The position numbers and the translations under genes were made by a program. The notes under the pieces are model-generated. The model had not been told where the DNA came from, ran no database searches, and worked only from the letters and a program-made list of their open reading frames with translations. This document shows positions 15,981 through 25,709 of a stretch of 64,000 nt of DNA, one piece after another. The DNA comes from an uncultured Bacteroidales bacterium. GTDB lineage: Bacteria; Bacteroidota; Bacteroidia; Bacteroidales; ML635J-15. Each line of letters opens with the position of its first letter. Within the stretch, counting starts at the first letter, position 1. The DNA lies in assembly GCA_905234755.1 (NCBI GenBank), contig CAJOIT010000005.1, positions 62,001 to 126,000 of the forward strand. The letters run 5' to 3'.

Positions 15981-18164
15981 CTATCTTGTATTATCCAACT
16001 TTTTCTGCCTTTTTTTGCGGCATTTGCGACCTGCAAATATTCCTACTACAGATATAATGCCGAGTGCCACTACAATCCATATCCACAAACGAGTATCGCT
16101 TTTAGGATTCTCATCCGTCTTGGGAGCATCGATTTCTGCAAACGGATCCTTTTCGCTGAGGTATTTGCCTTCGGCAATCAGTTGTAGTGCGTACTCTAGC
16201 ATAACATCGGTTTCTCCATCAGCTCCCATTGTGATTTCGTTGTATGACAGCGGAAGTTCGTAATCGGGAAGCAAGCCTCGTCCCCAAGGGGTGCGTTCGC
16301 ATACGGTGGTGTCGAAAACAACCTTTACCATAGGAATGGCAACAGTGTTAAGAGAATTGGGCAATACAATGTTGGCTCGTTCTAGTGCTGTAATATAGTG
16401 GTAAGCGGAACCCGTTTCACGACCTACGCTTACTCCGCGGCGGTTGCGTACCAATACCGCAGGGAAAATCGTTGCTGCCGACATGGAACAGCCGTTTGTA
16501 AGCACATAAACTCGCCCTGTATACTGGTGACTGCTGTCGGGCATAACACAACAATTTGTTTGAATTGTGTCGAAACAATAGTAGCCTGGCTTGCCTTCAA
16601 TCCGTTGGTATTCAGGGAAAATTATTTCATCATCTTGGTGATTATCACCGTACCTTAAGTATTCGAAATTTCCCTGTTTGTTTACATACAGATGGCTTCC
16701 ACGTTGACGATTCATTGGTTGCTGCGCGAAGCATGACAGCAGTCGGTTTGTTACTTCAACGTCGCCCCCCTCGTTGTTGCGCAAGTCGATAATCATATTG
16801 GCAGTTTGGCATTCGCCTATCCATTGGACAAGCTGTTCCAATTTGGTGCTGTATATGTCGAATGTCCTGATTGACAGATATGCGGTTGAATCGTTAAGCT
16901 GGCGCGTTGTATATATGCTGTCGGTGCCATGCATGGTATTAATTGTTTTCCATTTCATTATTTCGTTTATTGGAGTATCTTTTACAACAAAACGACCAGG
17001 ATGCAAGCTGAACGGAATATCCACTTCCTCGCCATTATCAAAGACAATGTGACTTTTTGAATCTGCAGTGGCGCCTTGGTTCATTAGTACAGAGAACATG
17101 CTCAAAAATACACTAGTCTCTTCCATGTGACTTTGCACATTAAGATCGTATAAGTCGATGTATTGATATGCCTTTTTTGCATAATCGCGTGCAGAAACGC
17201 CATCTATGCTAGCTATTACCCGTCCTGCGTATTGTTCATAACCTCGGCATGTAACCAGCACGCGCAGAGTGTCGTTACACCACAAATAGAATAATACAGG
17301 AACATAGAAGTCGTATGGCTCTGTTTTTTGTCGGTCGGGCAGAAGTGTCAAGTGGCTGTCGTGTATCTGATGTACGAACCGTATCAGGGGTACTGGCAGA
17401 CGCAAGGGTATTGAATCTTTTACCGATTGGCGCAAGTCTTCCACAACCTTATGATATTCATCTTCGGACATCAGTCCGTTCAGCGAGGGATATATTTCCT
17501 TCACGGCATTTTCCAGTATGGTAAGGTCTTCGCGCATCTTTTCTGGTGAAATTGGATCTTCGCGTTCAATGATGTCGAGGTGAAACTTACTTTCCAATCC
17601 AAATGGTGTCATTGGATCATCTGCCATACCAGTTTTTGCTGTGACAGATATGCACAACGACGGTTGGTTTATTTTCCTGTACGACCAACCTAATTGTCCA
17701 AGAGTGTCGCCGGCAGCCACTTTCTGTCCACTTTTGAAACGATAGTTTCCGCGCAGACCATCAATAGTTATTCTTCGACCATCGGCGATGGTTATTGATA
17801 AATTCCCCGATAAATATTGGGGGTCAACATTATCAGGAGTGCCTATGCGTTGGATATTCTCGTCCCAATTTTTTTGTGGATCATAATAAAAAGAAGCTTC
17901 AAGCCCAAGTTTTTGCCTGTAAAGTATGTCTGCATAAGTAATTGTACCATCAGTAGGACAAATTACAAAATCGCCGATCTCACCACTTATGAATATGTCG
18001 CAGCAATTGTATTCTTTTCCAATATAGGAACTGGGCTGGCTAACTATATTTTCGCCAGCTTTGTGACCTGCCATAGGCCAAAGCCATGTCTGCGCAAATG
18101 CTACAGATGCTTGAAAAATGATGATTGTCAGCATGACGGCTGAACTTTGAAATATTCGTCTCAT
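15981..18164 (-). CDS. Membrane-anchored M23-like / S41 peptidase fusion
   Basis: About 727 residues. A signal peptide (MRRIFQSSAVMLTIIIFQASVAFAQ) is followed by a degenerate M23/LytM-like domain (about 25-195: PTDGTITYADILY, ITIDGLRGNYRFKSGQKVAAGDTLGQLGW); the metal ligands of active M23 enzymes are not evident, so it is probably non-catalytic. A C-terminal processing peptidase-type S41 domain covers about residues 230-660, with NMIIDLRNNEGGD and VLTNGCSMSAATIF, where the Ser is the likely nucleophile. It ends in one transmembrane helix (LWIWIVVALGIISVVGIFAG) and a basic tail. A TTG at 18173 is in frame, but ATG 18164 matches the signal peptide. Inferred role in periplasmic or surface proteolysis; targets unknown. 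Confidence 0.85.
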   Translation of the reverse strand: MRRIFQSSAVMLTIIIFQASVAFAQTWLWPMAGHKAGENIVSQPSSYIGKEYNCCDIFISGEIGDFVICPTDGTITYADILYRQKLGLEASFYYDPQKNWDENIQRIGTPDNVDPQYLSGNLSITIADGRRITIDGLRGNYRFKSGQKVAAGDTLGQLGWSYRKINQPSLCISVTAKTGMADDPMTPFGLESKFHLDIIEREDPISPEKMREDLTILENAVKEIYPSLNGLMSEDEYHKVVEDLRQSVKDSIPLRLPVPLIRFVHQIHDSHLTLLPDRQKTEPYDFYVPVLFYLWCNDTLRVLVTCRGYEQYAGRVIASIDGVSARDYAKKAYQYIDLYDLNVQSHMEETSVFLSMFSVLMNQGATADSKSHIVFDNGEEVDIPFSLHPGRFVVKDTPINEIMKWKTINTMHGTDSIYTTRQLNDSTAYLSIRTFDIYSTKLEQLVQWIGECQTANMIIDLRNNEGGDVEVTNRLLSCFAQQPMNRQRGSHLYVNKQGNFEYLRYGDNHQDDEIIFPEYQRIEGKPGYYCFDTIQTNCCVMPDSSHQYTGRVYVLTNGCSMSAATIFPAVLVRNRRGVSVGRETGSAYHYITALERANIVLPNSLNTVAIPMVKVVFDTTVCERTPWGRGLLPDYELPLSYNEITMGADGETDVMLEYALQLIAEGKYLSEKDPFAEIDAPKTDENPKSDTRLWIWIVVALGIISVVGIFAGRKCRKKRQKKLDNTR

Positions 18165-18192
18165 ATTATGCAATTATATTATTATCAAGATG

Positions 18193-18200
18193 CAAATATA
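18193..18200 (-). promoter_or_regulatory. -7 promoter element for the S41 peptidase gene
   Basis: TATATTTG on the minus strand, about 30 nt before the ATG at 18164. Confidence 0.55.
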
Positions 18201-18340
18201 AAATATTATTTCATTCGATGTAGAAAAATGCAAAAAGAATATTAGGCACCATATAAAGATATGACTATCCTTTATATTTAGAGACCTTGCAAATGAAGAT
18301 TTATAAATGAAAACTGCAAGCGTCTATGCCTTTTGCATTT

Positions 18341-18817
18341 CTACCACTCCTTATACGGCTTCTTGCAAAGTTGAGAATTATTGTATTTCTTGTCGCCTGT
18401 AACTTCCTTGTCAATCCATTCGGGAAGCGAGAAGGTTGTATCTTCGGTAGGAACTTCGATTTCGGCAACTATAAGTCCAGCGTTGTCTCCAAGAAATTCA
18501 TCGACTTCCCATTTTAAACCATCTTCCTTCGCTGGAATAACATAGCGGTACTTTTCGATTTGTGGTTTGTCGCACATGGTGTCGAGCATTTGCCTGGCTT
18601 CCTGCACGGGGATTTCGTATTCAAATTCGTTGCGGCTCATGCCTACAGTTTTGTCCTTGAATGTTACGAATCCCTTTTCGCCGGCAATGCGCACCCTTAC
18701 CGTCATTCCATTTTGCGTTGGAATGTAGCCCTGCCTGTATAGCGTGGGAGCAGCAAGCGACTTGTATTTGTCGCTCTTGACGGTGAATTTATGTTCAATT
18801 TCCTTCGACATGTGCAT
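18341..18817 (-). CDS. CYTH domain protein (triphosphate tunnel metalloenzyme)
   Basis: A 158-residue cytoplasmic protein with the CYTH/TTM signature ExExK near the N-terminus (KEIEHKFTV). Alternating charged strands follow: VRVRIAGEKGFVTFK, EFEYEIP, KYRYVIP, WEVDEFLG, LIVAEIEVP. Bacterial members of this short class usually hydrolyse inorganic triphosphate or bind nucleotide triphosphates. A second ATG two codons inside (18811) is equally possible. It is a single-gene unit; downstream is the T9SS protein gene, also on the minus strand. Confidence 0.88.
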   Translation of the reverse strand: MHMSKEIEHKFTVKSDKYKSLAAPTLYRQGYIPTQNGMTVRVRIAGEKGFVTFKDKTVGMSRNEFEYEIPVQEARQMLDTMCDKPQIEKYRYVIPAKEDGLKWEVDEFLGDNAGLIVAEIEVPTEDTTFSLPEWIDKEVTGDKKYNNSQLCKKPYKEW

Positions 18818-18862
18818 TTACTTTATGACTAACATGTTCTTAGATGTCAACCGATTCGTCTT

Positions 18863-21800
18863 CTATTCCTTCACAAATTTTGTTATTCCAGTCTTACCGT
18901 TATCGTCATGCGCTATCACGAAGTATAATCCAGATGGAAAGTGCTTTATGTCGCAAGTCGCGTTCATTCCGTTGACATTCATTTGTAGCAGCGACTGCCC
19001 TGTAACCGAACATATTTCTATCAACGAAATTTCTTCGGATGAACTAATGTTAAGCATTGTTGTGGCAGGATTTGGAAATACGCAGAAATTTGGAATACCA
19101 TATTCAAATGTTGCTGTTAATCCATTATGATATACGATGTTAGACTGTGATACAATGCTGCTGTCGCTTGCATTAATGATTTGTATCTGATAGTAATAGT
19201 TCCCGTCTGCAACGCTGTCGGCAAATGAGTTTTGTTCGCTTGGAATTTCACCGATTACTTCCATTGAAAGCGGATTATTACCTCTTAATATTTTATAATT
19301 GTCGTATGAGAAACCTTCGTAGTGTGTCCAGTTTAGAGAGGTAGGACCATTTTGATTCGGTTCCATTTCAAGGTGCATCGACTGGTGATGGTTTGTCATT
19401 TCCGATTCTCCGCAGTTGTCATTTGAGGTAACAATGTAGCTATAGGGTTGTTGCGAGGGATTGGCTATCATGTCTGTCCATATTGCAGTGTTGGAAGGAA
19501 GTGTCACAGCGAATTCGTAATTGTCATTGTCAGCACTTCTGTAGATGTTGTATTGCGTAATGTGTTCATCGTTGTCAGGCATAAATTCTATCACATTCTG
19601 GTTCAGAACATTTGTGCTTACATATTTTATTTCTGGGACAGGAGTCGTGCGATATACATAAACATTGATTGAGGTATCGTACGAGCAACCAAAATTGTCG
19701 GTGCAGGAGAATGTGTATTCCTGAAGTCCTGTGGTTGATGATACTGGAATTGCAATTGCTTCTCCATTGTCGGTTGTATCCGTTGCTACACCGTTTCCAT
19801 TCCACGACAAGTTGCTGTTTTCGTATGAGTTCTGATATGACCATTCGTCTGATGCCTCATACATGTGAATTCCCCATTCGAACAGGTAGCCATTGTCACC
19901 TCGAAATCTATCGTTAATGCAAAGTTTCCAAGTACCATCAATTGGACATCCAATCAAAGATGTCATGCTTTCGTATGGTCCATATTGTCTTGGACTGGAT
20001 GATGGAAATGTGTCAATCGCCCACTTTGTATATTCTGTTCCACAGCTGTCGGTATATGTTATGGAATGATAAGGGCTGTTAGTTCCCCAAGGTACGGTTC
20101 CGTCTGGGTATATGCGATAAGTCCATCCTTCTCCAGGGGTAAGATAGCAAGGATCTGATGCAACAATCGGGTCAGGAGATATTCCTACCATTGTGTTACT
20201 TCCTGCCGAACTTGAACCTGCCAAATGTATTCCGCCAGTCAATGTCCAGTCCATTGGTGTCGGCGAGGTATAATGTGAATATGCATGCAACAGGCATTTT
20301 TGTCCATTGGGACATTCCAGCATAATGCTTAAATTTGCGAAATAAGAATGTTCAATGTTAATGTAAACATGGTCGATGTCGTCTATTGAATTCAAGATTG
20401 CTGACGAATCTTGTGCGTGAATCTCAATGGGTGCAATGTGAGTTAAACCATATGTATCGCCTTCTATTAGGTCTGTAGATGAGTATCTTCCGCTTACTGG
20501 CTTTCTCGATTGCCATTGCTCCGGATGTATTGTGCCGTTCAGAGTTATTTCCGAGCCGGAACAGATAGAATCTTGGCTTGCATTTGCTTCTATCTGCGGT
20601 CTTACAGAAACTTGAACATCAATTGTGTTGTCATTGCTATTGACTGAGTTGTATGTGTCGTGAGATAGGCATTTTATGCGGAATCCGCCACTAGTATCAA
20701 AAGTTCTGCTTACTTGTCTTCCTGCATCGTGTATCACAATTGTATCGTAACTTCCCGTTACTATTGTCCAGTCGTATGTGAGATTTTCATCGTTCTGCTC
20801 GTATGTGGCGTTGCCGTGGAATGTATTTGTAGCCGTGAATGTTATGCTTTGACCATTACAAATATTGGCGTATGTTATCCCTTCGCTAGTGGTTTGTGGC
20901 ACATCGGTTTCGATGATGGTTGTAAAATACATTGATTCCTTTGATTGGCTCATTGGTGTTTCACATTCTCCTGCAGCCGTTATGCAGTACCAGTACGGAC
21001 GAACAGAAAATTCTGTTGTTTCGTCTGTCCATGCGGTTGGTTCTGATGCTGGAATTGTTGCCACGAGGTCGTAGTTTGTACTGTCATCGCTGCGGTAGAT
21101 GCGGTATTCCTGTATTTCATCGTTGTCAATGGCTGTCCATGTAATTGTGTTGTGGTTGAGGCTGTCTGTTACAACCTGGTCAATTTCTGGCGTTTCGATG
21201 GCTCTGCCTACATATACATTTATTGTTGTGTCGTATGAGCACCCTAAATTGTCGGTGCAAGAAAATGTGTATTCTTGATTACCTACAGTAGGATTTGCTA
21301 ATGCCGTTGTTATTCCGTTTTCTGTAAAAACTGAATCAATGCCGTTTCCGCTCCACGAAAAATCGCCTAATGTGTAAGAGGACGGTGAAGATGATGGCGA
21401 AGACGTTGATGTGTTCATATAACTCCATTCATTAATGGAATTATTCATTACTATTCCCCAATCGAAAAGATATCCATTGTCAAGACTTATTTCATCTTTA
21501 ATGTGCAAAGACCAAGTTCCGTTTATTGGACATCCGATTAGAGAAGACATGCTCTCGTAAGGTCCATATTTTCCGTTTCGTGGTGCAGTGTCAACAATCT
21601 GAACGGTAGCATGTTCGTCATTGCAAGGATCGGATAGGTATGAATAATAGGTCGTTGTTGGACTTGAACTCCCGAACGGAATGGTTCCGTCGGGATAAAT
21701 GCGGTATGTCCAGCCTGTTCCAGGTGTTTCAAGACATGTAGATGTTCTTGTTAGGTCTATGGCCATTCCTAAAAAATGATTCATCCCACCTTTTGAACCT

Positions 21801-22675
21801 TCCAGATGTATTCCTCCTGTTAAAGTCCAATCCATAGCAGGTAAACTGGAAGTGTTTGTACTTCTTGAATGTAGCATACACTTTTGCCCGTTTGGACACT
21901 CGAGCATAATGTTCAAATCTCCGAAATATGAATGTTCGATATTCATATAAAAATGGTCTATTTCGCTAGTGGAATTAATTATTGCAAAAGAGTCTGGCGT
22001 ATGAACATCCATGTTAAATGATAAGTTGCAGCCGTCTGGCAGAAATTGTGTCGAGTCGGAGTAATTGCAGCTTACCAATGTATTTTCCTGACTTTCCTCT
22101 TGTGGTTGATGTGCTATGCCTGTTAGAGTTATTTCATAACCCGAACATACAGTGTCGAAATTTGCGGAAGCATCTAACTGAGGAACAGAAGATACTAGAA
22201 CTGTGAGTGTACTATTGTTTGTGTTAGTATTGCTGTTCGCGTTGCGCGCCATGCACTTGACCATAAAGTTGCCGCCAGTATTAAATGTATGGCTAATTTG
22301 GCTTCCTGCATTAGGCATGACAATTGTGTCAAACCTTCCGCTAATTGTCCATTCGTATGTTAGACTGTCTGCGTCCAGTATGTATGTTGTGTCGCCTTGG
22401 CAAGTGCTTGTAGCAGTGAATGTAACGCTTTGACCAATGCAAATCACAATAATAGAGTTATCGTCAGTGGTTTGGGAAACATCTGTTTCTATAATTGTAG
22501 TGAAATATGTTGCACGGGTGTTTCTATTCGCTCTTTCGTATTCTTCGATAGCCTCAGTTTTGTCATGCATGATGTTTTCCACATTGGTGCCTAATGGCTT
22601 GTTTTGCGCATAAATATCTGTACAAAGGCAACTTACAAATGCCATTGCTGAGAGTAGTAATAATTTTACTTTCAT
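18863..22675 (-). CDS. T9SS-secreted multidomain protein with two P-domain/PKD/FnIII modules
   Basis: About 1270 residues. The signal peptide is MKVKLLLLSAMAFVSCLCTDIYAQ; the longer frame to 22717 starts upstream of it at a non-ATG codon and is not used. The body is an internal duplication. Each half has a PKD-like segment (SVTFTATSTCQGD / SITFTATNTFHGN), a proprotein-convertase P-like jelly roll (YMNIEHSYFGDLNIMLECPN / YINIEHSYFANLSIMLECPN), a SCTDN(L/F)GCSYDT strand repeat and an FnIII-like domain. The C-terminus is a T9SS type A sorting domain (VFPNPATTMLNIS, FPSGLYFVIAHDD, KFVKE). No protease domain is visible, so it is probably a surface adhesin or scaffold. The same P-like module occurs in the protein at 40236. 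Confidence 0.88.
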   Translation of the reverse strand: MKVKLLLLSAMAFVSCLCTDIYAQNKPLGTNVENIMHDKTEAIEEYERANRNTRATYFTTIIETDVSQTTDDNSIIVICIGQSVTFTATSTCQGDTTYILDADSLTYEWTISGRFDTIVMPNAGSQISHTFNTGGNFMVKCMARNANSNTNTNNSTLTVLVSSVPQLDASANFDTVCSGYEITLTGIAHQPQEESQENTLVSCNYSDSTQFLPDGCNLSFNMDVHTPDSFAIINSTSEIDHFYMNIEHSYFGDLNIMLECPNGQKCMLHSRSTNTSSLPAMDWTLTGGIHLEGSKGGMNHFLGMAIDLTRTSTCLETPGTGWTYRIYPDGTIPFGSSSPTTTYYSYLSDPCNDEHATVQIVDTAPRNGKYGPYESMSSLIGCPINGTWSLHIKDEISLDNGYLFDWGIVMNNSINEWSYMNTSTSSPSSSPSSYTLGDFSWSGNGIDSVFTENGITTALANPTVGNQEYTFSCTDNLGCSYDTTINVYVGRAIETPEIDQVVTDSLNHNTITWTAIDNDEIQEYRIYRSDDSTNYDLVATIPASEPTAWTDETTEFSVRPYWYCITAAGECETPMSQSKESMYFTTIIETDVPQTTSEGITYANICNGQSITFTATNTFHGNATYEQNDENLTYDWTIVTGSYDTIVIHDAGRQVSRTFDTSGGFRIKCLSHDTYNSVNSNDNTIDVQVSVRPQIEANASQDSICSGSEITLNGTIHPEQWQSRKPVSGRYSSTDLIEGDTYGLTHIAPIEIHAQDSSAILNSIDDIDHVYINIEHSYFANLSIMLECPNGQKCLLHAYSHYTSPTPMDWTLTGGIHLAGSSSAGSNTMVGISPDPIVASDPCYLTPGEGWTYRIYPDGTVPWGTNSPYHSITYTDSCGTEYTKWAIDTFPSSSPRQYGPYESMTSLIGCPIDGTWKLCINDRFRGDNGYLFEWGIHMYEASDEWSYQNSYENSNLSWNGNGVATDTTDNGEAIAIPVSSTTGLQEYTFSCTDNFGCSYDTSINVYVYRTTPVPEIKYVSTNVLNQNVIEFMPDNDEHITQYNIYRSADNDNYEFAVTLPSNTAIWTDMIANPSQQPYSYIVTSNDNCGESEMTNHHQSMHLEMEPNQNGPTSLNWTHYEGFSYDNYKILRGNNPLSMEVIGEIPSEQNSFADSVADGNYYYQIQIINASDSSIVSQSNIVYHNGLTATFEYGIPNFCVFPNPATTMLNISSSEEISLIEICSVTGQSLLQMNVNGMNATCDIKHFPSGLYFVIAHDDNGKTGITKFVKE

Positions 22676-22714
22676 ATTACTAAAAGTGTTATTTCTCTTT
22701 TTTATTAAACTTTG

Positions 22715-22722
22715 CAAATATA
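22715..22722 (-). promoter_or_regulatory. -7 promoter element for the T9SS protein gene
   Basis: TATATTTG on the minus strand, 40 nt before the ATG at 22675. Confidence 0.55.
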
Positions 22723-22754
22723 TAACATTTTAGTTTGTCGACGAAAGCATTTAT

Positions 22755-22781
22755 AAAAAAATACCCGCCATTATGACGGGT
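22755..22781 (-). terminator. Rho-independent terminator after ffh
   Basis: On the minus strand ACCCGTC-ataat-GGCGGGT (7 bp with one wobble) is followed by ATTTTTTT, 23 nt past the ffh stop codon. Confidence 0.8.
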
Positions 22782-22803
22782 AGTATGTTTTTCTGTTTGG
22801 GTT

Positions 22804-24117
22804 TTACCTTCTTCCGAAGCGTTTTCCCTTGTTGGTGTACATTGTATGCATAACCTTCTTGGTGTCTTCGAATTGCTTCAGAATCCTGTTGACCTCGGCA
22901 ACGCTAGTTCCGCTACCATCAGCAATTCTCTTGCGACGGCTTCCGTTGATAATTTCCGGATTCTCGCGCTCGGCAGGTGTCATTGAGTGGATTATTGCCT
23001 CGATGCTCTTGAAAGCGTTGTCATCAATGTCGATGTCCTTTATTGCCTTGCCAAGTCCAGGAATCATGCTTGCAAGTTCCTTGATGTTACCCATCTTCTT
23101 GATTTGCTGAATCTGGGCAAGGAAATCGTTGAAATTGAATGTGTTCTTTGCAATTTTCTTCTGCAACTTGCGCGATTCCTCCTCATCGAACTGCTCTTGT
23201 GCGCGTTCAACGAGAGAACGGATATCACCCATGCCGAGAATTCTGTCGGCCATACGCTGCGGATGGAAAACATCGATTGCATCCATCTTTTCGCCAGTAC
23301 CAACGAACTTTATCGGCTTGTTTACCACGCTACGGATAGAAATTGCAGCACCACCACGAGTATCACCATCCAACTTGGTAAGGATAACACCATCGAAATC
23401 AAGCCTGTCGTTGAATTCCTTAGCAGTATTTACAGCATCCTGACCAGTCATCGAGTCAACTACGAAAAGAATTTCCTGCGGATTGATTGCCTTCTTGATG
23501 TTTTCGATTTCGTTCATCATTTCCTCGTCAACAGCCAAACGACCAGCGGTATCGACGATTACTACATCGTATCCGTATGTCTTTGCGTGCTTGATACCGT
23601 TTTGTGCAATCTGTACAGGATTCTTGTTGTCGTCCTCGCTGTAAACAGGAACATTTATCTGTTCGCCCAGTACCTTAATCTGCTCGATAGCAGCAGGACG
23701 GTAAACATCGCAGGCAACGAGCAAAGGTTTCTTGCTGCGCTTGGTTTTCAACATGTTTGCCAACTTACCGCTGAAGGTTGTCTTACCAGAACCTTGCAGA
23801 CCCGACATGAGGATTATTGCAGGATTGCCCTTGGTGTTTATATCAACGGCGTTTTCGCCCATGAGCTTGGCAAGCTCGTCGTGTGCAATCTTCACCATCA
23901 ACTGGCTTGGCTTGATGGACTTGATGACATTCTGTCCCATTGCCACTTCCTTCACAGTTTCGGTGAACTGCTTGGCTGTCTTGTAGTTGACATCGGCATC
24001 AAGCAATGCCTTGCGGACATCCTTTAATGTTTCGGCAACATTTATTTCGGTAATTTTACCTTCGCCCTTAAGTATCTTGAACGACCTCTCTAATCTTTCC
24101 GATAAACTTTCAAACAT
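22804..24117 (-). CDS. ffh: Signal recognition particle protein Ffh
   Basis: GTPase subunit of the signal recognition particle; binds signal sequences of membrane and secreted proteins and 4.5S RNA and docks with FtsY. The 437-residue length is normal. N-domain helices come first, then the G domain with GLQGSGKTTFSGKLA (Walker A), DVYRPAAIEQ, DTAGRLAVDE and TKLDGDTRGGAA, and FVGTGEKMDAIDVFHPQRMADRILGMGD. The methionine-rich M domain carries GSRRKRIADGSGTSVAEVN. It ends with an own terminator. Single-gene unit; tRNA-Thr lies just upstream on the same strand. The 4.5S RNA gene was not found here. Confidence 0.98.
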   Translation of the reverse strand: MFESLSERLERSFKILKGEGKITEINVAETLKDVRKALLDADVNYKTAKQFTETVKEVAMGQNVIKSIKPSQLMVKIAHDELAKLMGENAVDINTKGNPAIILMSGLQGSGKTTFSGKLANMLKTKRSKKPLLVACDVYRPAAIEQIKVLGEQINVPVYSEDDNKNPVQIAQNGIKHAKTYGYDVVIVDTAGRLAVDEEMMNEIENIKKAINPQEILFVVDSMTGQDAVNTAKEFNDRLDFDGVILTKLDGDTRGGAAISIRSVVNKPIKFVGTGEKMDAIDVFHPQRMADRILGMGDIRSLVERAQEQFDEEESRKLQKKIAKNTFNFNDFLAQIQQIKKMGNIKELASMIPGLGKAIKDIDIDDNAFKSIEAIIHSMTPAERENPEIINGSRRKRIADGSGTSVAEVNRILKQFEDTKKVMHTMYTNKGKRFGRR

Positions 24118-24157
24118 ACTGTTATTTCGTTAATTCAGACTATAATCAAAAAAAAAG

Positions 24158-24230
<73 letters not shown>

Positions 24231-24248
24231 ACTTAATATTAAGTGGTG

Positions 24249-24256
24249 CAAAAGTA
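24249..24256 (-). promoter_or_regulatory. -7 promoter element for tRNA-Thr
   Basis: TACTTTTG on the minus strand, about 20 nt upstream of the mature 5' end. A palindrome ACTTAATATTAAGT (24231-24244) lies between them. Confidence 0.5.
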
Positions 24257-24412
24257 TATCTTTTTTTCGGAACGCAAAAATTTATTTTTATTTTGATTTA
24301 CAAAACAAATCGTACTCATTGATTCATGAAAACCCATACTAGAAAACTCAAATCAGTAAAATTATCGTTATTATTGCGCAAAATTTTAGTTTGACAATTT
24401 TATATGCAACAC

Positions 24413-25492
24413 ATGAGAAAGATTCTTGCAATTTCAATACTATGCTTTTCATTATTGACAGCAACAGCACAAAATTTCACAAACATTGAAAAGATAAATG
24501 AAGGCTGGGACAAGAAAACAATCACAGGCGTAAAAGACGGCAGCATACTTTCGCTGGCAACCGCATTCAATAAGGTATGGCCTACCCGACCAACCACCGA
24601 CCTGCTGAAAAATCCTGTATCAAACGATGGAGAAGGCGACTACGAAATCATAGTGGACAGCCCAAACGGCTATGTATCTGCATTTGAACTTGGCGATGAC
24701 GGCGAATCATTCTCTGCCTGCGTGTGGAAACGCAACAACGGTCACCGACTTTTCGCATACGTATTCCAACGCATGCACGGACTGAGCATCAGCCAGATAA
24801 TACTGTTCTACGACTACGACCCAGCAAAGGCTACCCTCACGCCCGAGCGCAACGAACTTACAAACTTCGCCTCATCGTTCACCACCGACTACCATCCCCT
24901 AACCTACCAGTTGCCACAAAAGGGAAAAGATGTAGTCGTTAACGAATATTTCATGAACTGGTACTGCTCCATTGCACACAACTACAAATGGGATGGCATG
25001 AACCTTAAGTTTTCCGATGTAAAAATTGACAAGTTCGACCAGATGCGCAGGATGTACTCCGATGATTTCGATGAATTTGAAGATTCCGACTTCACAAAAT
25101 TCATGCTTTACGACTTTGACGACGACAACAACCCGGAAGTGTGGCTTTCATCACAAAATGAAGAGTATCAAGCAATTTACTCTATAGTTGCAGGCGAAGT
25201 TCAAATGCTTTCGGCAACCTATTTCAAAACAAATTTCAGTTTTTACGAAAATGGCATTTGCACATCTGGCGGTTGTGGCACAGGATGCTTTTACACTCAA
25301 GGCGTAATGCTAAATGAAAGCAAAGTCACCCGCACCTGCGAAGAATTCCAGTCGTATAATTTTGAGACTGACGGAATAGATGTTTCATACACAATTGACG
25401 GACAGGAAGTATCGGTAGAAGAAGGTGAAAAAATGTTCAAGTCGCTTGGTAATTCTATAGAAATCACGCCAAAGTTCAGAGCAATAAAGTAG
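24413..25492 (+). CDS. Secreted protein of unknown function
   Basis: A 359-residue exported protein with signal peptide MRKILAISILCFSLLTATAQ; ATG at 24404 is three codons upstream, but 24413 suits the signal better. The mature part is acidic (DDFDEFEDSD; KFMLYDFDDDNNPEVWLSS looks like a calcium-type DxDxDxxP loop or a repeat typical of VCBS-like secreted proteins). Near the C-terminus is the cysteine cluster GICTSGGCGTGCFY. I do not recognise a family. It is a monocistronic unit, divergent from tRNA-Thr and ffh. Confidence 0.65.
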   Translation: MRKILAISILCFSLLTATAQNFTNIEKINEGWDKKTITGVKDGSILSLATAFNKVWPTRPTTDLLKNPVSNDGEGDYEIIVDSPNGYVSAFELGDDGESFSACVWKRNNGHRLFAYVFQRMHGLSISQIILFYDYDPAKATLTPERNELTNFASSFTTDYHPLTYQLPQKGKDVVVNEYFMNWYCSIAHNYKWDGMNLKFSDVKIDKFDQMRRMYSDDFDEFEDSDFTKFMLYDFDDDNNPEVWLSSQNEEYQAIYSIVAGEVQMLSATYFKTNFSFYENGICTSGGCGTGCFYTQGVMLNESKVTRTCEEFQSYNFETDGIDVSYTIDGQEVSVEEGEKMFKSLGNSIEITPKFRAIK

Positions 25493-25560
25493 TTTCTGTG
25501 GGCTAAAGCCCGTTTCTAGGTTTCTGAGTTTCTGGTTGTTTGAAAGATTCGCCGTTTAAT
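25493..25560. repeat. Micro-palindrome repeat piece (same family as 4490-4860)
   Basis: GGGCTAAAGCCC followed by GTTTCTAGGTTTCTGAGTTTC, immediately after a stop codon. It has the same palindrome-plus-linker layout as the array at 4.5-4.86 kb. The rest of the 217-bp gap holds only the MoxR promoter. Confidence 0.5.
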
Positions 25561-25673
25561 AATTCTAAAATTTGATATTAAATTTTATTCTACGACACAT
25601 TTTGTCGCACCTATACATTTTCTTTGCAACAAAATTATAATAAACAATGCGCTGAAAAGTGAGTTTGATAAAC

Positions 25674-25681
25674 TATCTTTG
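25674..25681 (+). promoter_or_regulatory. -7 promoter element for the MoxR-VWA operon
   Basis: TATCTTTG, 29 nt before the ATG at 25710. Confidence 0.5.
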
Positions 25682-25709
25682 CGGTGCGAAAAATGAAACT
25701 TGAAACAAA

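Noticed and set aside
22987-24027. Long plus-strand frame (346 codons) opposite ffh
   Set aside because: Antisense shadow of the highly conserved ffh gene; no signal, no domain, low-complexity translation.
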